Of a stretch of DNA of 64,000 bases, positions 25,867-34,426 are shown in pieces; the stretch's first letter is position 1, and each line of letters starts with the position of its first letter. The notes under the pieces were generated by a model. The model ran no database searches. It worked only from the letters and a program-made list of their open reading frames with translations, and was not told the DNA's origin. Source of the stretch: Bacillota bacterium (GTDB lineage: Bacteria > Bacillota > Sulfobacillia > JAJZYS01 > JAJYTV01); the NCBI GenBank assembly GCA_021847575.1, contig JAJZQO010000007.1, positions 1-64,000 of the forward strand. The letters run 5' to 3'. The translations under genes and the position numbers were made by a program.

Positions 25867-26649
25867 TCACTGTCCGGTGAACTGCGGCTCGCGCTTCTCG
25901 ACGAAGGCGCGCATGCCTTCCTCGCGATCGCGCGACTTGCGCAGGATCGCGTGGCTCTGCGCCTCGAACGCGAGCCCTGACGCGAGGTCGGTACTCTCCG
26001 CCACGTAAACGCACTGCTTGATCGCCGCGATGGAGAGCGGAGCCCGCTTCGCCATCGCCGCCGCCCACGCCAGGCTGGCCTCGTCGAGCTCGCCCTGCTC
26101 CACGACCTTCTCGACGAGTCCCCACTGCAGCGCCTGGTCGGCGCCGATGCGTTCCCCGGAGAACATCAGACTCATCGCCCTGCCTGGTCCGACCAGCCGC
26201 GGCAGGCGCTGCGTGCCGCCGGCGCCGGGCAGGCTGCCGACGTTCGCCTCAGGGAAGCCGAACTTCGCCGTGCGGTCTGCGATGCGCAGATCGCAGGCCA
26301 GGGCGAGCTCGAGGCCGCCGCCCAGCACGTAGCCGGCGAGCGCGGCGATCACGGGCTTCGACATGCTCTCGATGTAGGCAAAGAGCTCCCGGATGATCAC
26401 GCCCAGGGGATCCCGCAGGGCGCCCGCCTCGTACTCGGCGACCCGACCCTTGATGTCCGCCCCGACCGAGAACGCCTTCGGCTGCCCTGCCAGCACCACC
26501 GCCCGCACGTCGCCGTCGAGGTCTAGCTCGCCCAGCATGCGCCTGAGGTCCGCGAGCATCTCCGGCGTGAGCGCGTTCAGGGCCGACTCGCGGTTGATCC
26601 TGATGCGCGCCACCTTGTCGTGCCGCTCCAGCTGCAGGAGTTCGTCCAT
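25867..26649 (-). CDS. Enoyl-CoA hydratase/isomerase family protein
   Basis: A 260 aa crotonase-fold enzyme. The oxyanion-hole segments are [14 protein letters not shown] (about 54-67) and [18 protein letters not shown] (about 103-120). The catalytic glutamates are in the [20 protein letters not shown] region (about 131-150), so true hydratase activity is expected. GAGGAGG precedes ATG 26649. It lies between the CoA transferase and SDR genes, fitting hydration of an unsaturated acyl-CoA made in the same pathway. Confidence 0.88.
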   Translation of the reverse strand: MDELLQLERHDKVARIRINRESALNALTPEMLADLRRMLGELDLDGDVRAVVLAGQPKAFSVGADIKGRVAEYEAGALRDPLGVIIRELFAYIESMSKPVIAALAGYVLGGGLELALACDLRIADRTAKFGFPEANVGSLPGAGGTQRLPRLVGPGRAMSLMFSGERIGADQALQWGLVEKVVEQGELDEASLAWAAAMAKRAPLSIAAIKQCVYVAESTDLASGLAFEAQSHAILRKSRDREEGMRAFVEKREPQFTGQ

Positions 26650-26694
26650 CGCATTGGCCTCCTCAAGAGATTGCCTGCCTAAAGCGCAGGCGGA

Positions 26695-27933
26695 TCAGGA
26701 CCTGCCTTGCGCCTGCGCGGCCTCGTCCAGGTCCTGCGCCGCCCGCACGGCCCCGCGCTCGAGGAGGTCCCTGATCTCCTCCGGCGCGCAGCCGATCTCC
26801 ACCAGGATCTGCCGGCTGTGCTCCCCGACGAGCGGCGCCGGCCCGGCCGGCTGCGCGGGCGACTCGGCCAACAGCGCGGGCACCGCGACGCCTGGCACCG
26901 CGCCGAGCACAGGGTGCGTCAGCTGCGGGAAGCGCCCAGGGTTCATCACGTGCGGCAGGGCCGCGAGAGCGTCGAAGTCCAGCACCTGCGCGCAGAGGAT
27001 GTCCTCCCGCTCGAGGATCTCGACCCACTCGCCCGTGCTGCGCACGCGAAAGTACCCACTCAATGCCTCGTACAGCGCGGGGCGGTTCTCCACCCTGCTG
27101 GCGACGTCCTTGAAGCGGGGATCCGTCGCCAGGTCCGCTGCGCCCAGCAGGCGCGTGAGGCGAGCCCAGCGGTCAGGCCAGTAGGCGGCCACCATCAGGA
27201 AGCCGTCCTGCGTGGGGTAGACCTCGTTCGGCGCCGAGTAGGGGGCGGCGCTCCCCATGCGCCCTGGCGACTTGCCGCTCGCGAGGTACATCGACCAGGG
27301 CACGGTCTGGAAAAAAAGGAGGCTCTGCAGGAGCGAGACGTCCACGCGTTGCCCGCGGCCGGTCTGTGTCCTGTGCAACAGCGCCAGCAGGATGCCCTGC
27401 ACCGCGTTCATCGCGGCCACCATGTCCGCGGCCGGCACCCCGACCTTCACCGGCTGGCCGGCAGGCTCGCCGGTAATGCTCATCAGCCCGCTCATCGCCT
27501 GCACGATGCCGTCGACCCCTGGCTTGTCGCGCCAGGGCCCGTCCTGCCCGAAGGCGGTGATGGCGCAGTAGACGAGCTCCGGGTGCTCGCGCGAGAGTTC
27601 CTCGTAGCCGAGGCCGAGCCTGGCCATGACCCCTGGCCTGAAGCTCTCCAGGACGACATCGGCGCCCCGCGCCAGGCGGCGCACGATCTCGGGGCCCTCC
27701 GGCGACTTGAGGTTGACCGCGATCGAGCGCTTGTTGCGGTTCATGCCGAGGTATGCGGCGGCGTCCTCGCCGAGGAAGGGTGGGCCAAGCCTGCGGCCCC
27801 ACTCCCCCTCCGGCGGGTCCACCTTGGTCACCTTGGCACCGTAGTCGCCCAGGATCATCGCGGCCGTCGGGCCGGCCGCGCCCTGCGAGAGGTCGAGGAC
27901 GGTGATCCCCTCAAGGACCGACGGACTCGGCAT
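26695..27933 (-). CDS. Family III CoA transferase (CaiB/BaiF)
   Basis: A 412 aa class III CoA transferase that moves CoA between carboxylates through a catalytic Asp. The N-terminal GITVLDLSQGAAGPTAAMILGD and KVDPPEGEWGRR are typical. LKSPEGPEIVRRL, FRPGVMARLGL and the PGVDGIVQAMSGLMSITGEP stretch follow as in the family. It probably activates a di- or monocarboxylate without ATP. GGGAGGG precedes ATG 27933. Its first 23 bp overlap the 3' end of the gamma subunit gene, so the two are tightly coupled. Confidence 0.88.
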   Translation of the reverse strand: MPSPSVLEGITVLDLSQGAAGPTAAMILGDYGAKVTKVDPPEGEWGRRLGPPFLGEDAAAYLGMNRNKRSIAVNLKSPEGPEIVRRLARGADVVLESFRPGVMARLGLGYEELSREHPELVYCAITAFGQDGPWRDKPGVDGIVQAMSGLMSITGEPAGQPVKVGVPAADMVAAMNAVQGILLALLHRTQTGRGQRVDVSLLQSLLFFQTVPWSMYLASGKSPGRMGSAAPYSAPNEVYPTQDGFLMVAAYWPDRWARLTRLLGAADLATDPRFKDVASRVENRPALYEALSGYFRVRSTGEWVEILEREDILCAQVLDFDALAALPHVMNPGRFPQLTHPVLGAVPGVAVPALLAESPAQPAGPAPLVGEHSRQILVEIGCAPEEIRDLLERGAVRAAQDLDEAAQAQGRS

Positions 27934-28477
27934 GCAGCGTCCCTCCCTGCGCCATGGCCATCAGCTCCCAGCCCCTGGCCACCGCGATCCGGTTCACGCC
28001 GCTGAACCCCTTGGGCGCCCGGCGCTGCGCCGCCTCCTGCAGAACCGCGCAGGGGATCCGCTCCAGCACGACGCCGACCGCGCCGAGCGCGAGCATGTTG
28101 GCGACGATCTTCTCCCTCAGCTCCAGGCGCGCCGTCCGCTCAAAGGGCAGCACCCAGGCGCTCTGGGGGGCGGCGACCCGCACGCGGTCCCTGTCCACGA
28201 TCGCGACGGCCTGCGCCTCCAGCTTGGGGCTGAAGCGGTCCCACGCCTTCTGGCTGAGCGCCAGCAGGACCTGCGGCGCAGCGAACCAGGGGTTGGCGAC
28301 CGGCTGGTCCGAGAGGGTGACGTCGGCGCGGCTGGCGCCGCCACGCGCCTCGGGTCCGTAGGACTGCATGATCGTGGCGTAGAGCCCGGCCTGCAGCGCG
28401 GCGTCGGCGAGCACCATCGCCGCCAGCCCCAAACCCTGTCCACCCGAGCCGGCGAGACGGATCTCCTTGCGCCACAT
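27911..28477 (-). CDS. 2-oxoacid:ferredoxin oxidoreductase, gamma subunit
   Basis: A 188 aa gamma subunit (POR/KOR type) with AGSGGQGLGLAAMVLADAAL at residues 9-28 and the family hallmark SYGPEARGGASRADVTLS (about 39-56). Together with the alpha and beta genes upstream it makes one oxidoreductase that converts a 2-oxoacid plus CoA to acyl-CoA, CO2 and reduced ferredoxin. ATG 28477 lies 2 bp after the beta stop. The larger ORF to 29263 is antisense-like and not used. No separate delta ferredoxin subunit is encoded; the neighbouring IorB fusion or the FdxA could serve. Confidence 0.87.
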   Translation of the reverse strand: MWRKEIRLAGSGGQGLGLAAMVLADAALQAGLYATIMQSYGPEARGGASRADVTLSDQPVANPWFAAPQVLLALSQKAWDRFSPKLEAQAVAIVDRDRVRVAAPQSAWVLPFERTARLELREKIVANMLALGAVGVVLERIPCAVLQEAAQRRAPKGFSGVNRIAVARGWELMAMAQGGTLHAESVGP

Positions 28478-28479
28478 GG

Positions 28480-29316
28480 CTAGGTCTCCTTCCTCTTGTA
28501 GCCCGGTAGCCCGAGGGACTCCTCGAACGCCGGACGGCTGTCCTCGGACAGCACCCCGATCGGCTGCGTCTCCCGCACCTGCCAGCCCTCCCCGGGTCGC
28601 AGCGAAGGCCACTCGGAGAGGTCCCGCGAGACCTCCTCGTCGGAGCGGGATTGCGTGAACAGGAGGTCCGAGCCGCCGCCGAGGGAGTTCTTGCGCCCGA
28701 AGTACTCGGTGCAGTCGGTCATCACCTCGACGAACGAGAAGCCGCGGTGGTCGAGCGCCCTCTCGAGCACCTCCTCGAGCGCGTCCGGGCGGAAGGCCTG
28801 GCCGCGCCCGACGAAGGAGGCGCCGGCCGCAGTGGCCAAGGCGGCGGCGTCGAAGTGCGGTTCGGTGTTGCCGGCTGGGCTCGTCGTGGTGAAGGCCTCT
28901 CGCACGGTGGTCGGGGCGAGCTGGCCGCCCGTCATTCCGTACGTCTCGTTGTTGAAGAGAATGCAGGTGAGATCGATGTTGCGGCGCGCCGCGTGGATCA
29001 GGTGGTTGCCGCCGATGCCGAGGCCGTCCCCGTCGCCCGTGACCACGATCACCTTGAGCTCCGGGCGGGCCAGCTTGAGGCCGGACGCGAACGTCAGCGC
29101 GCGCCCGTGCGTGGTGTGCAGGGTATTGGCGTCGATGTAGCCGACAATGCGGCTCGAGCAGCCGATGCCCGCCACGAGCGCAACGTTGTTCAGGTTGTCG
29201 TAGCGCCTCGCGAGGACGCGCAGCATGGTGTTCATCACGATGCCGTGCCCGCAGCCCGGGCAAAGGATGTGCGGCATCATCTCCCGCCGCAGGAGTGCCT
29301 TCGCGGTCGTCGTCAT
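28480..29316 (-). CDS. 2-oxoacid:ferredoxin oxidoreductase, beta (TPP-binding) subunit
   Basis: A 278 aa beta subunit. CPGCGHGIV (about 19-27) is a hallmark, and GDGDGLGIGGNHLIHAARRN (about 96-115) holds the TPP/Mg motif. The length is normal. Start ATG 29316 overlaps the alpha-subunit stop by 4 nt (ATGA); the longer ORF start is not supported. Residues of this subunit usually set the 2-oxoacid preference. The sequence is closest in style to 2-oxoglutarate/2-oxoisovalerate enzymes (EYFGRKN), but I would not assign the substrate. Confidence 0.88.
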   Translation of the reverse strand: MTTTAKALLRREMMPHILCPGCGHGIVMNTMLRVLARRYDNLNNVALVAGIGCSSRIVGYIDANTLHTTHGRALTFASGLKLARPELKVIVVTGDGDGLGIGGNHLIHAARRNIDLTCILFNNETYGMTGGQLAPTTVREAFTTTSPAGNTEPHFDAAALATAAGASFVGRGQAFRPDALEEVLERALDHRGFSFVEVMTDCTEYFGRKNSLGGGSDLLFTQSRSDEEVSRDLSEWPSLRPGEGWQVRETQPIGVLSEDSRPAFEESLGLPGYKRKET

Positions 29317-30455
29317 GAGGACTTCACGCTCCTCGGCTGGAGATCGGCGGCCGCCGCCAAGAGCTCGTCGGTCGTCACCGGCTCGCCGCCGCTCTTGCCG
29401 TGGCTCACGATGCGGATCGACCTGGGCAGGGCCCTGGCCACCACGTCGACCCACTGGCCACGGTTCAGCTCGGCCACCACAACCGTCTCCGCCCCGGCGA
29501 GATCCTCACGCAGCTGCGCGTCCGCCACGGGCCAGAGCACGCGCGGCCGGTAGAGCCCTGCCGCGACGCCCTCCTCGCGCAGGCGGTCCACCGCCTCGCG
29601 CGCGACGCGCGAGACGGCGCCGTACGCGACGAAGACGAAGCTCGCGTCTCCCAGGCGGTACTTCTCCGGCGGCAGCCAGAACGGCACCGGCGCCAGCTTG
29701 CGCTCGAGCCGCTCGAGGGTCTGCCGCACCAGCTCGGCGTTCGTCGAGGGGTAGCCCCGCTCGTCGTGGAAGAGGCCCGTCACATGGAAGCGGTAGCCGT
29801 CGCCGAAGCGGGGCATCTGCGCGACCCCCTCCTCGTTCGGGGCGTAGGCGCGATGGCCGGAGCCCGGCGGGCCCACGGGATCGGGGCGCCGCCAGATGTC
29901 CTCGGGCCTGGGTGGCACGAGCTCGACGCCCTCGCGCATGTGGCCGATGACCTCGTCGAACATCACGACGACGGGGGCGCGCAAGCGGTCCGCGATGTTG
30001 AAGGCCTGCACGGTGAGGTCGTAGACCTCCGCGACGGAGGCCGGGGCGAGCGCCAGGGCCGCCCTGTCGCCGTGCGAGCCCCAGCGCGCCTGCATCACGT
30101 CGCCCTGCGAGGGTGCCGTCGGCACGCCCGTGCTGGGGCCGACACGCATCACGTCGATCACGACGCAGGGGATCTCCGCGAGGCTCGCGTAGCCGAGGTG
30201 CTCCTGCATCAGGGTGAAGCCCGGGCCGGACGTCGCTGTCATCGCGCGCAGGCCACCGAGCGAGGCACCGATCACCGAGCCGAGCGAGGCCATCTCGTCC
30301 TCCATCTGGACGAAGACGCCGCCGGCGCGCGGCAAGCGCGACGACAGGATCTCGGCGATCTCGGACGACGGCGAGATCGGGTAGCCGCCGAAGAACTTGA
30401 GACCCGCCGCCAGGGCCCCGCGCGCGCACGCCTCGTTCCCTTGGATCAGTTCCAT
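29313..30455 (-). CDS. 2-oxoacid:ferredoxin oxidoreductase, alpha subunit
   Basis: A 380 aa alpha subunit that begins MELIQGNEACARGALAAG and contains GYPISPSSEIAEIL (about 25-38) and SGPGFTLMQEHLGYASLAEIPC (about 75-96). Both are standard for KorA/VorA proteins. ATG 30455 starts immediately after the IorB-ferredoxin stop (1 bp gap), so the two oxidoreductase systems are made from one transcript. The 3' end overlaps the beta gene. It supplies acyl-CoA and reduced ferredoxin; the ferredoxin may feed benzoyl-CoA reductase. Confidence 0.88.
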   Translation of the reverse strand: MELIQGNEACARGALAAGLKFFGGYPISPSSEIAEILSSRLPRAGGVFVQMEDEMASLGSVIGASLGGLRAMTATSGPGFTLMQEHLGYASLAEIPCVVIDVMRVGPSTGVPTAPSQGDVMQARWGSHGDRAALALAPASVAEVYDLTVQAFNIADRLRAPVVVMFDEVIGHMREGVELVPPRPEDIWRRPDPVGPPGSGHRAYAPNEEGVAQMPRFGDGYRFHVTGLFHDERGYPSTNAELVRQTLERLERKLAPVPFWLPPEKYRLGDASFVFVAYGAVSRVAREAVDRLREEGVAAGLYRPRVLWPVADAQLREDLAGAETVVVAELNRGQWVDVVARALPRSIRIVSHGKSGGEPVTTDELLAAAADLQPRSVKSS

Positions 30456-30456
30456 G

Positions 30457-31314
30457 TCACGCACCTCCCGCCAGGTGCAGGAGGTCGCTCTCCTGCTCAC
30501 GTACGACGTCGATGGCGAAGTCGGGGCACAGCTTCTCGCAAATCCGGCAGCCGGTGCAGCGCTCGGGCGCCGTCGGCCGCGCGATCTCCAGCGCGTCGAG
30601 CTGCCAGATCCGCTCCGGGCAGACGTCGACGCAGATGCTGCAGCCCTTGCACCACGCCTCCTCGAGCTGCAGCCTGAAGCGCGCCTGCTGCGTCGGGGAG
30701 CTGTGCAGGGGCTTCGGCGGTGCGGTGTCCTGCCAGGCGCGGCCGAGCTCGAAGGCCCGCAGGTTGGCCTCGAGCGCCTTCTTGGGCACCCAGCGCCCGA
30801 GCGCGTCGCGCCAGGCCGCGACGGGAAAGCCGAGCTCGGTCGAGAGCGCGCCGAGCAGCACGACGCCGGCCGTCTTGACGTTGCCTGCCTCTTTCGCCAG
30901 CGACTCCGCGTCGACCGCGCGCACTCTGGGATGCTCGAACGCGGCGAGCGGGTAGTTCACGCCGCCCGCGACGCGGTCCCGCTGCGCGGCCGGCGGCAGG
31001 ATGCGCTCAGAGCTTGCGAAGACGAGTCCGTCCGGTGCGAGCAGGGGCAGCCAGCGCAGGGCCTCCGCCCACTCGAAGCCGAGCACGTACTGCAGGCTGC
31101 CCTGCTCGATCACCACGTTGTGGACCTCCGGGCCGAAGCGCACCTGCGCCGAGACGGAGCCGCCGCGCTGCGACATGCCGTGGACCTCGGCCTTCTTGAC
31201 GTCCAGGCCGTGGCTGAGGCAGAGGTCTGCGATGATGTTGCCGGCCAGCACCACTCCCTGGCCGCCGACGCCGGCGATGACGACGTTCCCCTGCTGCGGC
31301 ACCTTGGCTTGCAT
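30457..31314 (-). CDS. iorB: IorB-type 2-oxoacid oxidoreductase subunit fused to a 2x[4Fe-4S] ferredoxin
   Basis: A 285 aa protein. The N-terminal part (about 1-195) is the indolepyruvate oxidoreductase beta/gamma fold: IAGVGGQGVVLAGNIIADL and HGMSQRGGSVSAQVRFG. The C-terminal part (about 215-270) is a ferredoxin with two CxxCxxCxxxC sets, CKGCSICVDVC and CTGCRICEKLC. Most IorB proteins lack this ferredoxin tail. I chose ATG 31314 because AAGGAGG ends 6 nt upstream, whereas the ORF-track region and ATG 31320 are too close to it. It lies 22 bp after iorA. The tail may pass electrons to soluble ferredoxin or stand in as delta subunit for the adjacent KorAB-like enzyme. Confidence 0.85.
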   Translation of the reverse strand: MQAKVPQQGNVVIAGVGGQGVVLAGNIIADLCLSHGLDVKKAEVHGMSQRGGSVSAQVRFGPEVHNVVIEQGSLQYVLGFEWAEALRWLPLLAPDGLVFASSERILPPAAQRDRVAGGVNYPLAAFEHPRVRAVDAESLAKEAGNVKTAGVVLLGALSTELGFPVAAWRDALGRWVPKKALEANLRAFELGRAWQDTAPPKPLHSSPTQQARFRLQLEEAWCKGCSICVDVCPERIWQLDALEIARPTAPERCTGCRICEKLCPDFAIDVVREQESDLLHLAGGA

Positions 31315-31336
31315 GGCCATCCTCCTTCCCACTGCC

Positions 31337-33133
31337 CTATCCCCGCGACGCCGGAGCGATGGCGAGGTGCGGGCAGATCTGGGCGCAGACCGTGCAGCCC
31401 GTGCACTGGTCGGGGTCGATGCGGACCCTGTGGCGGTTCTCGTAGGGCTCCGCCTCAAGGTCCCAGCCGAGGGCCGGGCAGCCCGTGTTCATGCACAGCT
31501 GGCAGCCGACGCAGCGCCCCGGGTCGATCTCGTAGCGCCGCCCGACGAGCTTGTCGGGCGCCTGCACGCAGGGCCGGCTCGTGATCACGACCGACACGCC
31601 GCGGCTGCGGGTGGCCGCGAGCAGGGTGCGGTGCACCGCGCCCACGTCGTAGGGGTCCACCGCCACGACCGGGTCCGCGCCGAGCGCCCGGCAGACCCCC
31701 GCCAGGTCGATGCGCGCGGTCTCCGTGCCGCGGACGTTCGCGCCGAACTCCACCGTCGGCTGGCCCCCGGTCATGGCGGCGACGCCGTTGTCGAGGATCA
31801 CGACGGTGAGGTCGGCCTGGTTCCAGACCGCGTCCGCCAGGGCGGGAACGCCGCCGTGCAGGAAGGTCGAGTCGCCGATCGCGGCGACGATCGGGTGCTG
31901 CTTGAGGCCTGCCTTCCACATGCCGACCGCCATGCCGATGCTCGATCCCATCGAGACGCAGGTGTCCATCGCGCGCAGCGGCTCCGAGGCGCCGAGCGTG
32001 TAGCAGCCGATGTCGCCGCTGACGTAGGCCTCGAGCTCCCGCAGGACCATGAACGGCGTCACGTGCGGGCAACCCGGGCAGAGCACGGGCGGGCGCGCGA
32101 CGGCCGCCGGCCAGTCCTGCGCGGCAGGAGCCTGCTGCGGCGCGAGGACGCCTGCGGCGATGAAGCCCTTGCGCACCAGCTCAGGGGTAAGCTCGCCGGC
32201 CTGCGGGAAGAAGGTCTTGCCCTCGACCGCCAGGCCGAGCGCCTTGACGGCGTCCTCGAGATAGGGGTCCGTCTCCTCCACGACGAACAGCCGGTCCACT
32301 TTGCCGGCGAAGGCGCGGATCCGCTCCTTGGGCAGGGGATGCGTGATGCCGAGCTTGAGCACGCTCGCATCGGGCAGCACCTCGCGCACGTGCTGGTAGG
32401 AGATGCTCGAGGTGATGACGCCGACTGCGGTGTCGCGCATCTCCTCGCGCGTGAAGGGGTGCTGCTCGCACCAGGCGGCGAGACGCCCAAGCCGCTCGAG
32501 CAGCCGCTCCCGGCCCATGCGGGCGTAGACCGGCAGCATGACGTACTTCGCGGGGTTGCGCTCGAAGCTGCGCTCACCCGGCGCCTCGGCGGCCGAGGGC
32601 AGAACGCGCGAGCGCGAATGCGAGACGCGCGTCGTCGTGCGCACGAGGCACGGCGTGTCGAACTGCTCGCTGACGCGGTATGCCTCGCGCATGAAGTCGT
32701 AGATCTCCTGGCTGTCGGACGGCTCGAACATCGGCACACCGGCAAACTTGCCGAGGTAGCGGCTGTCCTGCTCGTTCTGCGAGCTGTGCATGCCGGGGTC
32801 GTCCGCGCAGAGCAGGACGAGCCCGCCGTTGACGCCGACGAGCGGCGATGTCATCCAGGCGTCCATCGCCACGTTGAGGCCGACGTGCTTCATCGTCACC
32901 AGCACCCGCGCACCCGCCAGGGAGGCGCCGATGCCTTCGTCCAGGGCCACCTTCTCGTTGGTGGCCCACTGCACCTGAACCGACTCGGGCGCGATGCGGG
33001 CCATGTGCTCGATGATCTCCGTGGACGGGGTTCCGGGATAGCCTGTGGCCACCCGCACCCCTGCATGAAGCGCTCCCAACGCCACCGCCTCGTTGCCGAG
33101 CAGGAGCTGCTGGGTCGAGACCTCTGTCGCCAC
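31337..33133 (-). CDS. iorA: Indolepyruvate:ferredoxin oxidoreductase, alpha subunit
   Basis: A 598 aa IorA. The N-terminal half holds the pyrimidine-binding domain (LLGNEAVALGALHAGVRVATGYPGTPSTE, with HVGLNVAMDAWM), and the second half the TPP domain (CPGCPHVTPFMVL and AIGDSTFLHGGVPALADAVWN). The C-terminus has two [4Fe-4S] sets, CVGCQLCMNTGCP and CTGCTVCAQICP. IorAB converts aryl pyruvates (indole-, phenyl-, 4-hydroxyphenylpyruvate) to aryl-acetyl-CoA with reduction of ferredoxin. GTG 33133 follows GGGGAGGG. An arylacetate-CoA ligase-like gene two genes upstream fits an aryl-acetate or aryl-2-oxoacid substrate. Confidence 0.9.
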   Translation of the reverse strand: MATEVSTQQLLLGNEAVALGALHAGVRVATGYPGTPSTEIIEHMARIAPESVQVQWATNEKVALDEGIGASLAGARVLVTMKHVGLNVAMDAWMTSPLVGVNGGLVLLCADDPGMHSSQNEQDSRYLGKFAGVPMFEPSDSQEIYDFMREAYRVSEQFDTPCLVRTTTRVSHSRSRVLPSAAEAPGERSFERNPAKYVMLPVYARMGRERLLERLGRLAAWCEQHPFTREEMRDTAVGVITSSISYQHVREVLPDASVLKLGITHPLPKERIRAFAGKVDRLFVVEETDPYLEDAVKALGLAVEGKTFFPQAGELTPELVRKGFIAAGVLAPQQAPAAQDWPAAVARPPVLCPGCPHVTPFMVLRELEAYVSGDIGCYTLGASEPLRAMDTCVSMGSSIGMAVGMWKAGLKQHPIVAAIGDSTFLHGGVPALADAVWNQADLTVVILDNGVAAMTGGQPTVEFGANVRGTETARIDLAGVCRALGADPVVAVDPYDVGAVHRTLLAATRSRGVSVVITSRPCVQAPDKLVGRRYEIDPGRCVGCQLCMNTGCPALGWDLEAEPYENRHRVRIDPDQCTGCTVCAQICPHLAIAPASRG

Positions 33134-33159
33134 GTTCTTCCCTCCCCGGTCCGCTCCGC

Positions 33160-34404
33160 CTAGACCGACGCGCTGTGCTGCAGCTGGCCGATCGTCGCCA
33201 GAATCTCCGCGTCCGTGAGGACGTGGTCGGTCGCCTTGGCCAGGCCCAGCACGGCCGCGAGCCGCTCCGGCGTGGCCTCGACGCCATGGTCCTTGAGCCA
33301 GAACTCGGCGTTCGAGCGACCGCTCATCGGGCCGATCTTGATCGCCTGCCGCCGGCCGACGAGCGCCGCCGGCACGGAGCTGTAGACCCGGTCCGCCAGC
33401 CACTGGTCGCCCTTCTGGTACGCCTTCGCGACGGCCGCCGCGTGTACGCCGGTGCTCGTGGCGAACGCGTCCTCGCCCATCACGGGGTAGTTGCGCGGCA
33501 GCTCGGAGCGCGTCATCTCGACGGCCAGGCGACAGTATTCGGCGAGCGTGCTGAGGTCCTGGTCGAGCCAGCCCAGCATCACGAGGTTGACGAGCACCGT
33601 GTCCATGGCCGCGTTGCCGACCCGCTCGCCGATGCCCGCCGCGCAGGCGTGCACGCGCGTGGCGCCCGCCGCCAGGGCGGCCAGGCTGTTGATCACGTCG
33701 AGGCCGCGGTCGCGGTGGCCGTGCCAGTCGATCTCCGGAGTGACGCCGCGGCGCTCCAGGCTCGCCTTGACGAACTGCACGAGCCGCTGCGTGCCGGACG
33801 GCGTCGCGTGGCCCACCGTGTCGGCGACGCAGAAGCGCTTCGCCCCCGCGTCCGCCGCCGCGCCATACATCGCCTCGATATCGGCCGGGCGGGCGCGGGT
33901 GGTGTCCTCCGTCACGAACATCACTTCGAGACCCTCGCGTGTCGCGAGGCCGACGGCCTCGTCGATGGTGTGCAGGAGCCGCTCCAGCGTCCAGCCCTCG
34001 ACCCACTGCCGGATCGGGCTGGAACCGATGAACAGGGCCGCCTGGATTGGCACGCCGGTTTCCTGCTGCGCGCGCACCATCGGCATGATGTCCGCCTGGT
34101 GCGTGCGCCCGGCGCAGTTGGGGCTGACCGGCAAGTGCTCGTCGCGGATCAGGCGGGCGAGGCGCACCACGTCGCCGTAGGCCTGCTCGCTCGCGCCGGG
34201 GTAGCCGATGTTGGCCGAACCGATGCCCAGGGCAGGCAAGAGGCGCACGAACGCCTCCTTCTCGGCGATCGTCGGCTGGCGCACGGACGGGCTCTGCAAC
34301 CCGTCGCGCAGCGTCTCGTCGTTCAGCTCGACGCGGCTCGGCCGCGTGAGGTCGGCGGTGAGCGGCTGGACCTCGTTCCAGTCGTGCAGCAGCGGCGATT
34401 CCAT
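33160..34404 (-). CDS. LeuA-like DRE-TIM enzyme (isopropylmalate/homocitrate synthase or lyase family)
   Basis: A 414 aa DRE-TIM metallolyase-superfamily protein. The catalytic NDETLRDGLQS is at about 28-38, metal-binding WHGHRDRG at about 222-229 and HACAAGIGERVGNAAMD at about 246-262. GPMSGRSNAEFWL then resembles the GxSG segment of synthases such as homocitrate synthase. There is no C-terminal LeuA regulatory domain, so leucine feedback is unlikely. It could join acetyl-CoA to a 2-oxoacid, or run as a lyase. An aconitase-like pair lies two genes upstream, matching the synthase-plus-isomerase pairs of chain-elongation pathways, but a dedicated dehydrogenase is missing here. Confidence 0.8.
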   Translation of the reverse strand: MESPLLHDWNEVQPLTADLTRPSRVELNDETLRDGLQSPSVRQPTIAEKEAFVRLLPALGIGSANIGYPGASEQAYGDVVRLARLIRDEHLPVSPNCAGRTHQADIMPMVRAQQETGVPIQAALFIGSSPIRQWVEGWTLERLLHTIDEAVGLATREGLEVMFVTEDTTRARPADIEAMYGAAADAGAKRFCVADTVGHATPSGTQRLVQFVKASLERRGVTPEIDWHGHRDRGLDVINSLAALAAGATRVHACAAGIGERVGNAAMDTVLVNLVMLGWLDQDLSTLAEYCRLAVEMTRSELPRNYPVMGEDAFATSTGVHAAAVAKAYQKGDQWLADRVYSSVPAALVGRRQAIKIGPMSGRSNAEFWLKDHGVEATPERLAAVLGLAKATDHVLTDAEILATIGQLQHSASV

Positions 34405-34426
34405 GGCCTAACCTCCTCGCATCCCG

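Noticed and set aside
31001-33163. 720 aa plus-strand ORF
   Set aside because: Antisense to iorA and iorB, which carry clear TPP and ferredoxin motifs.
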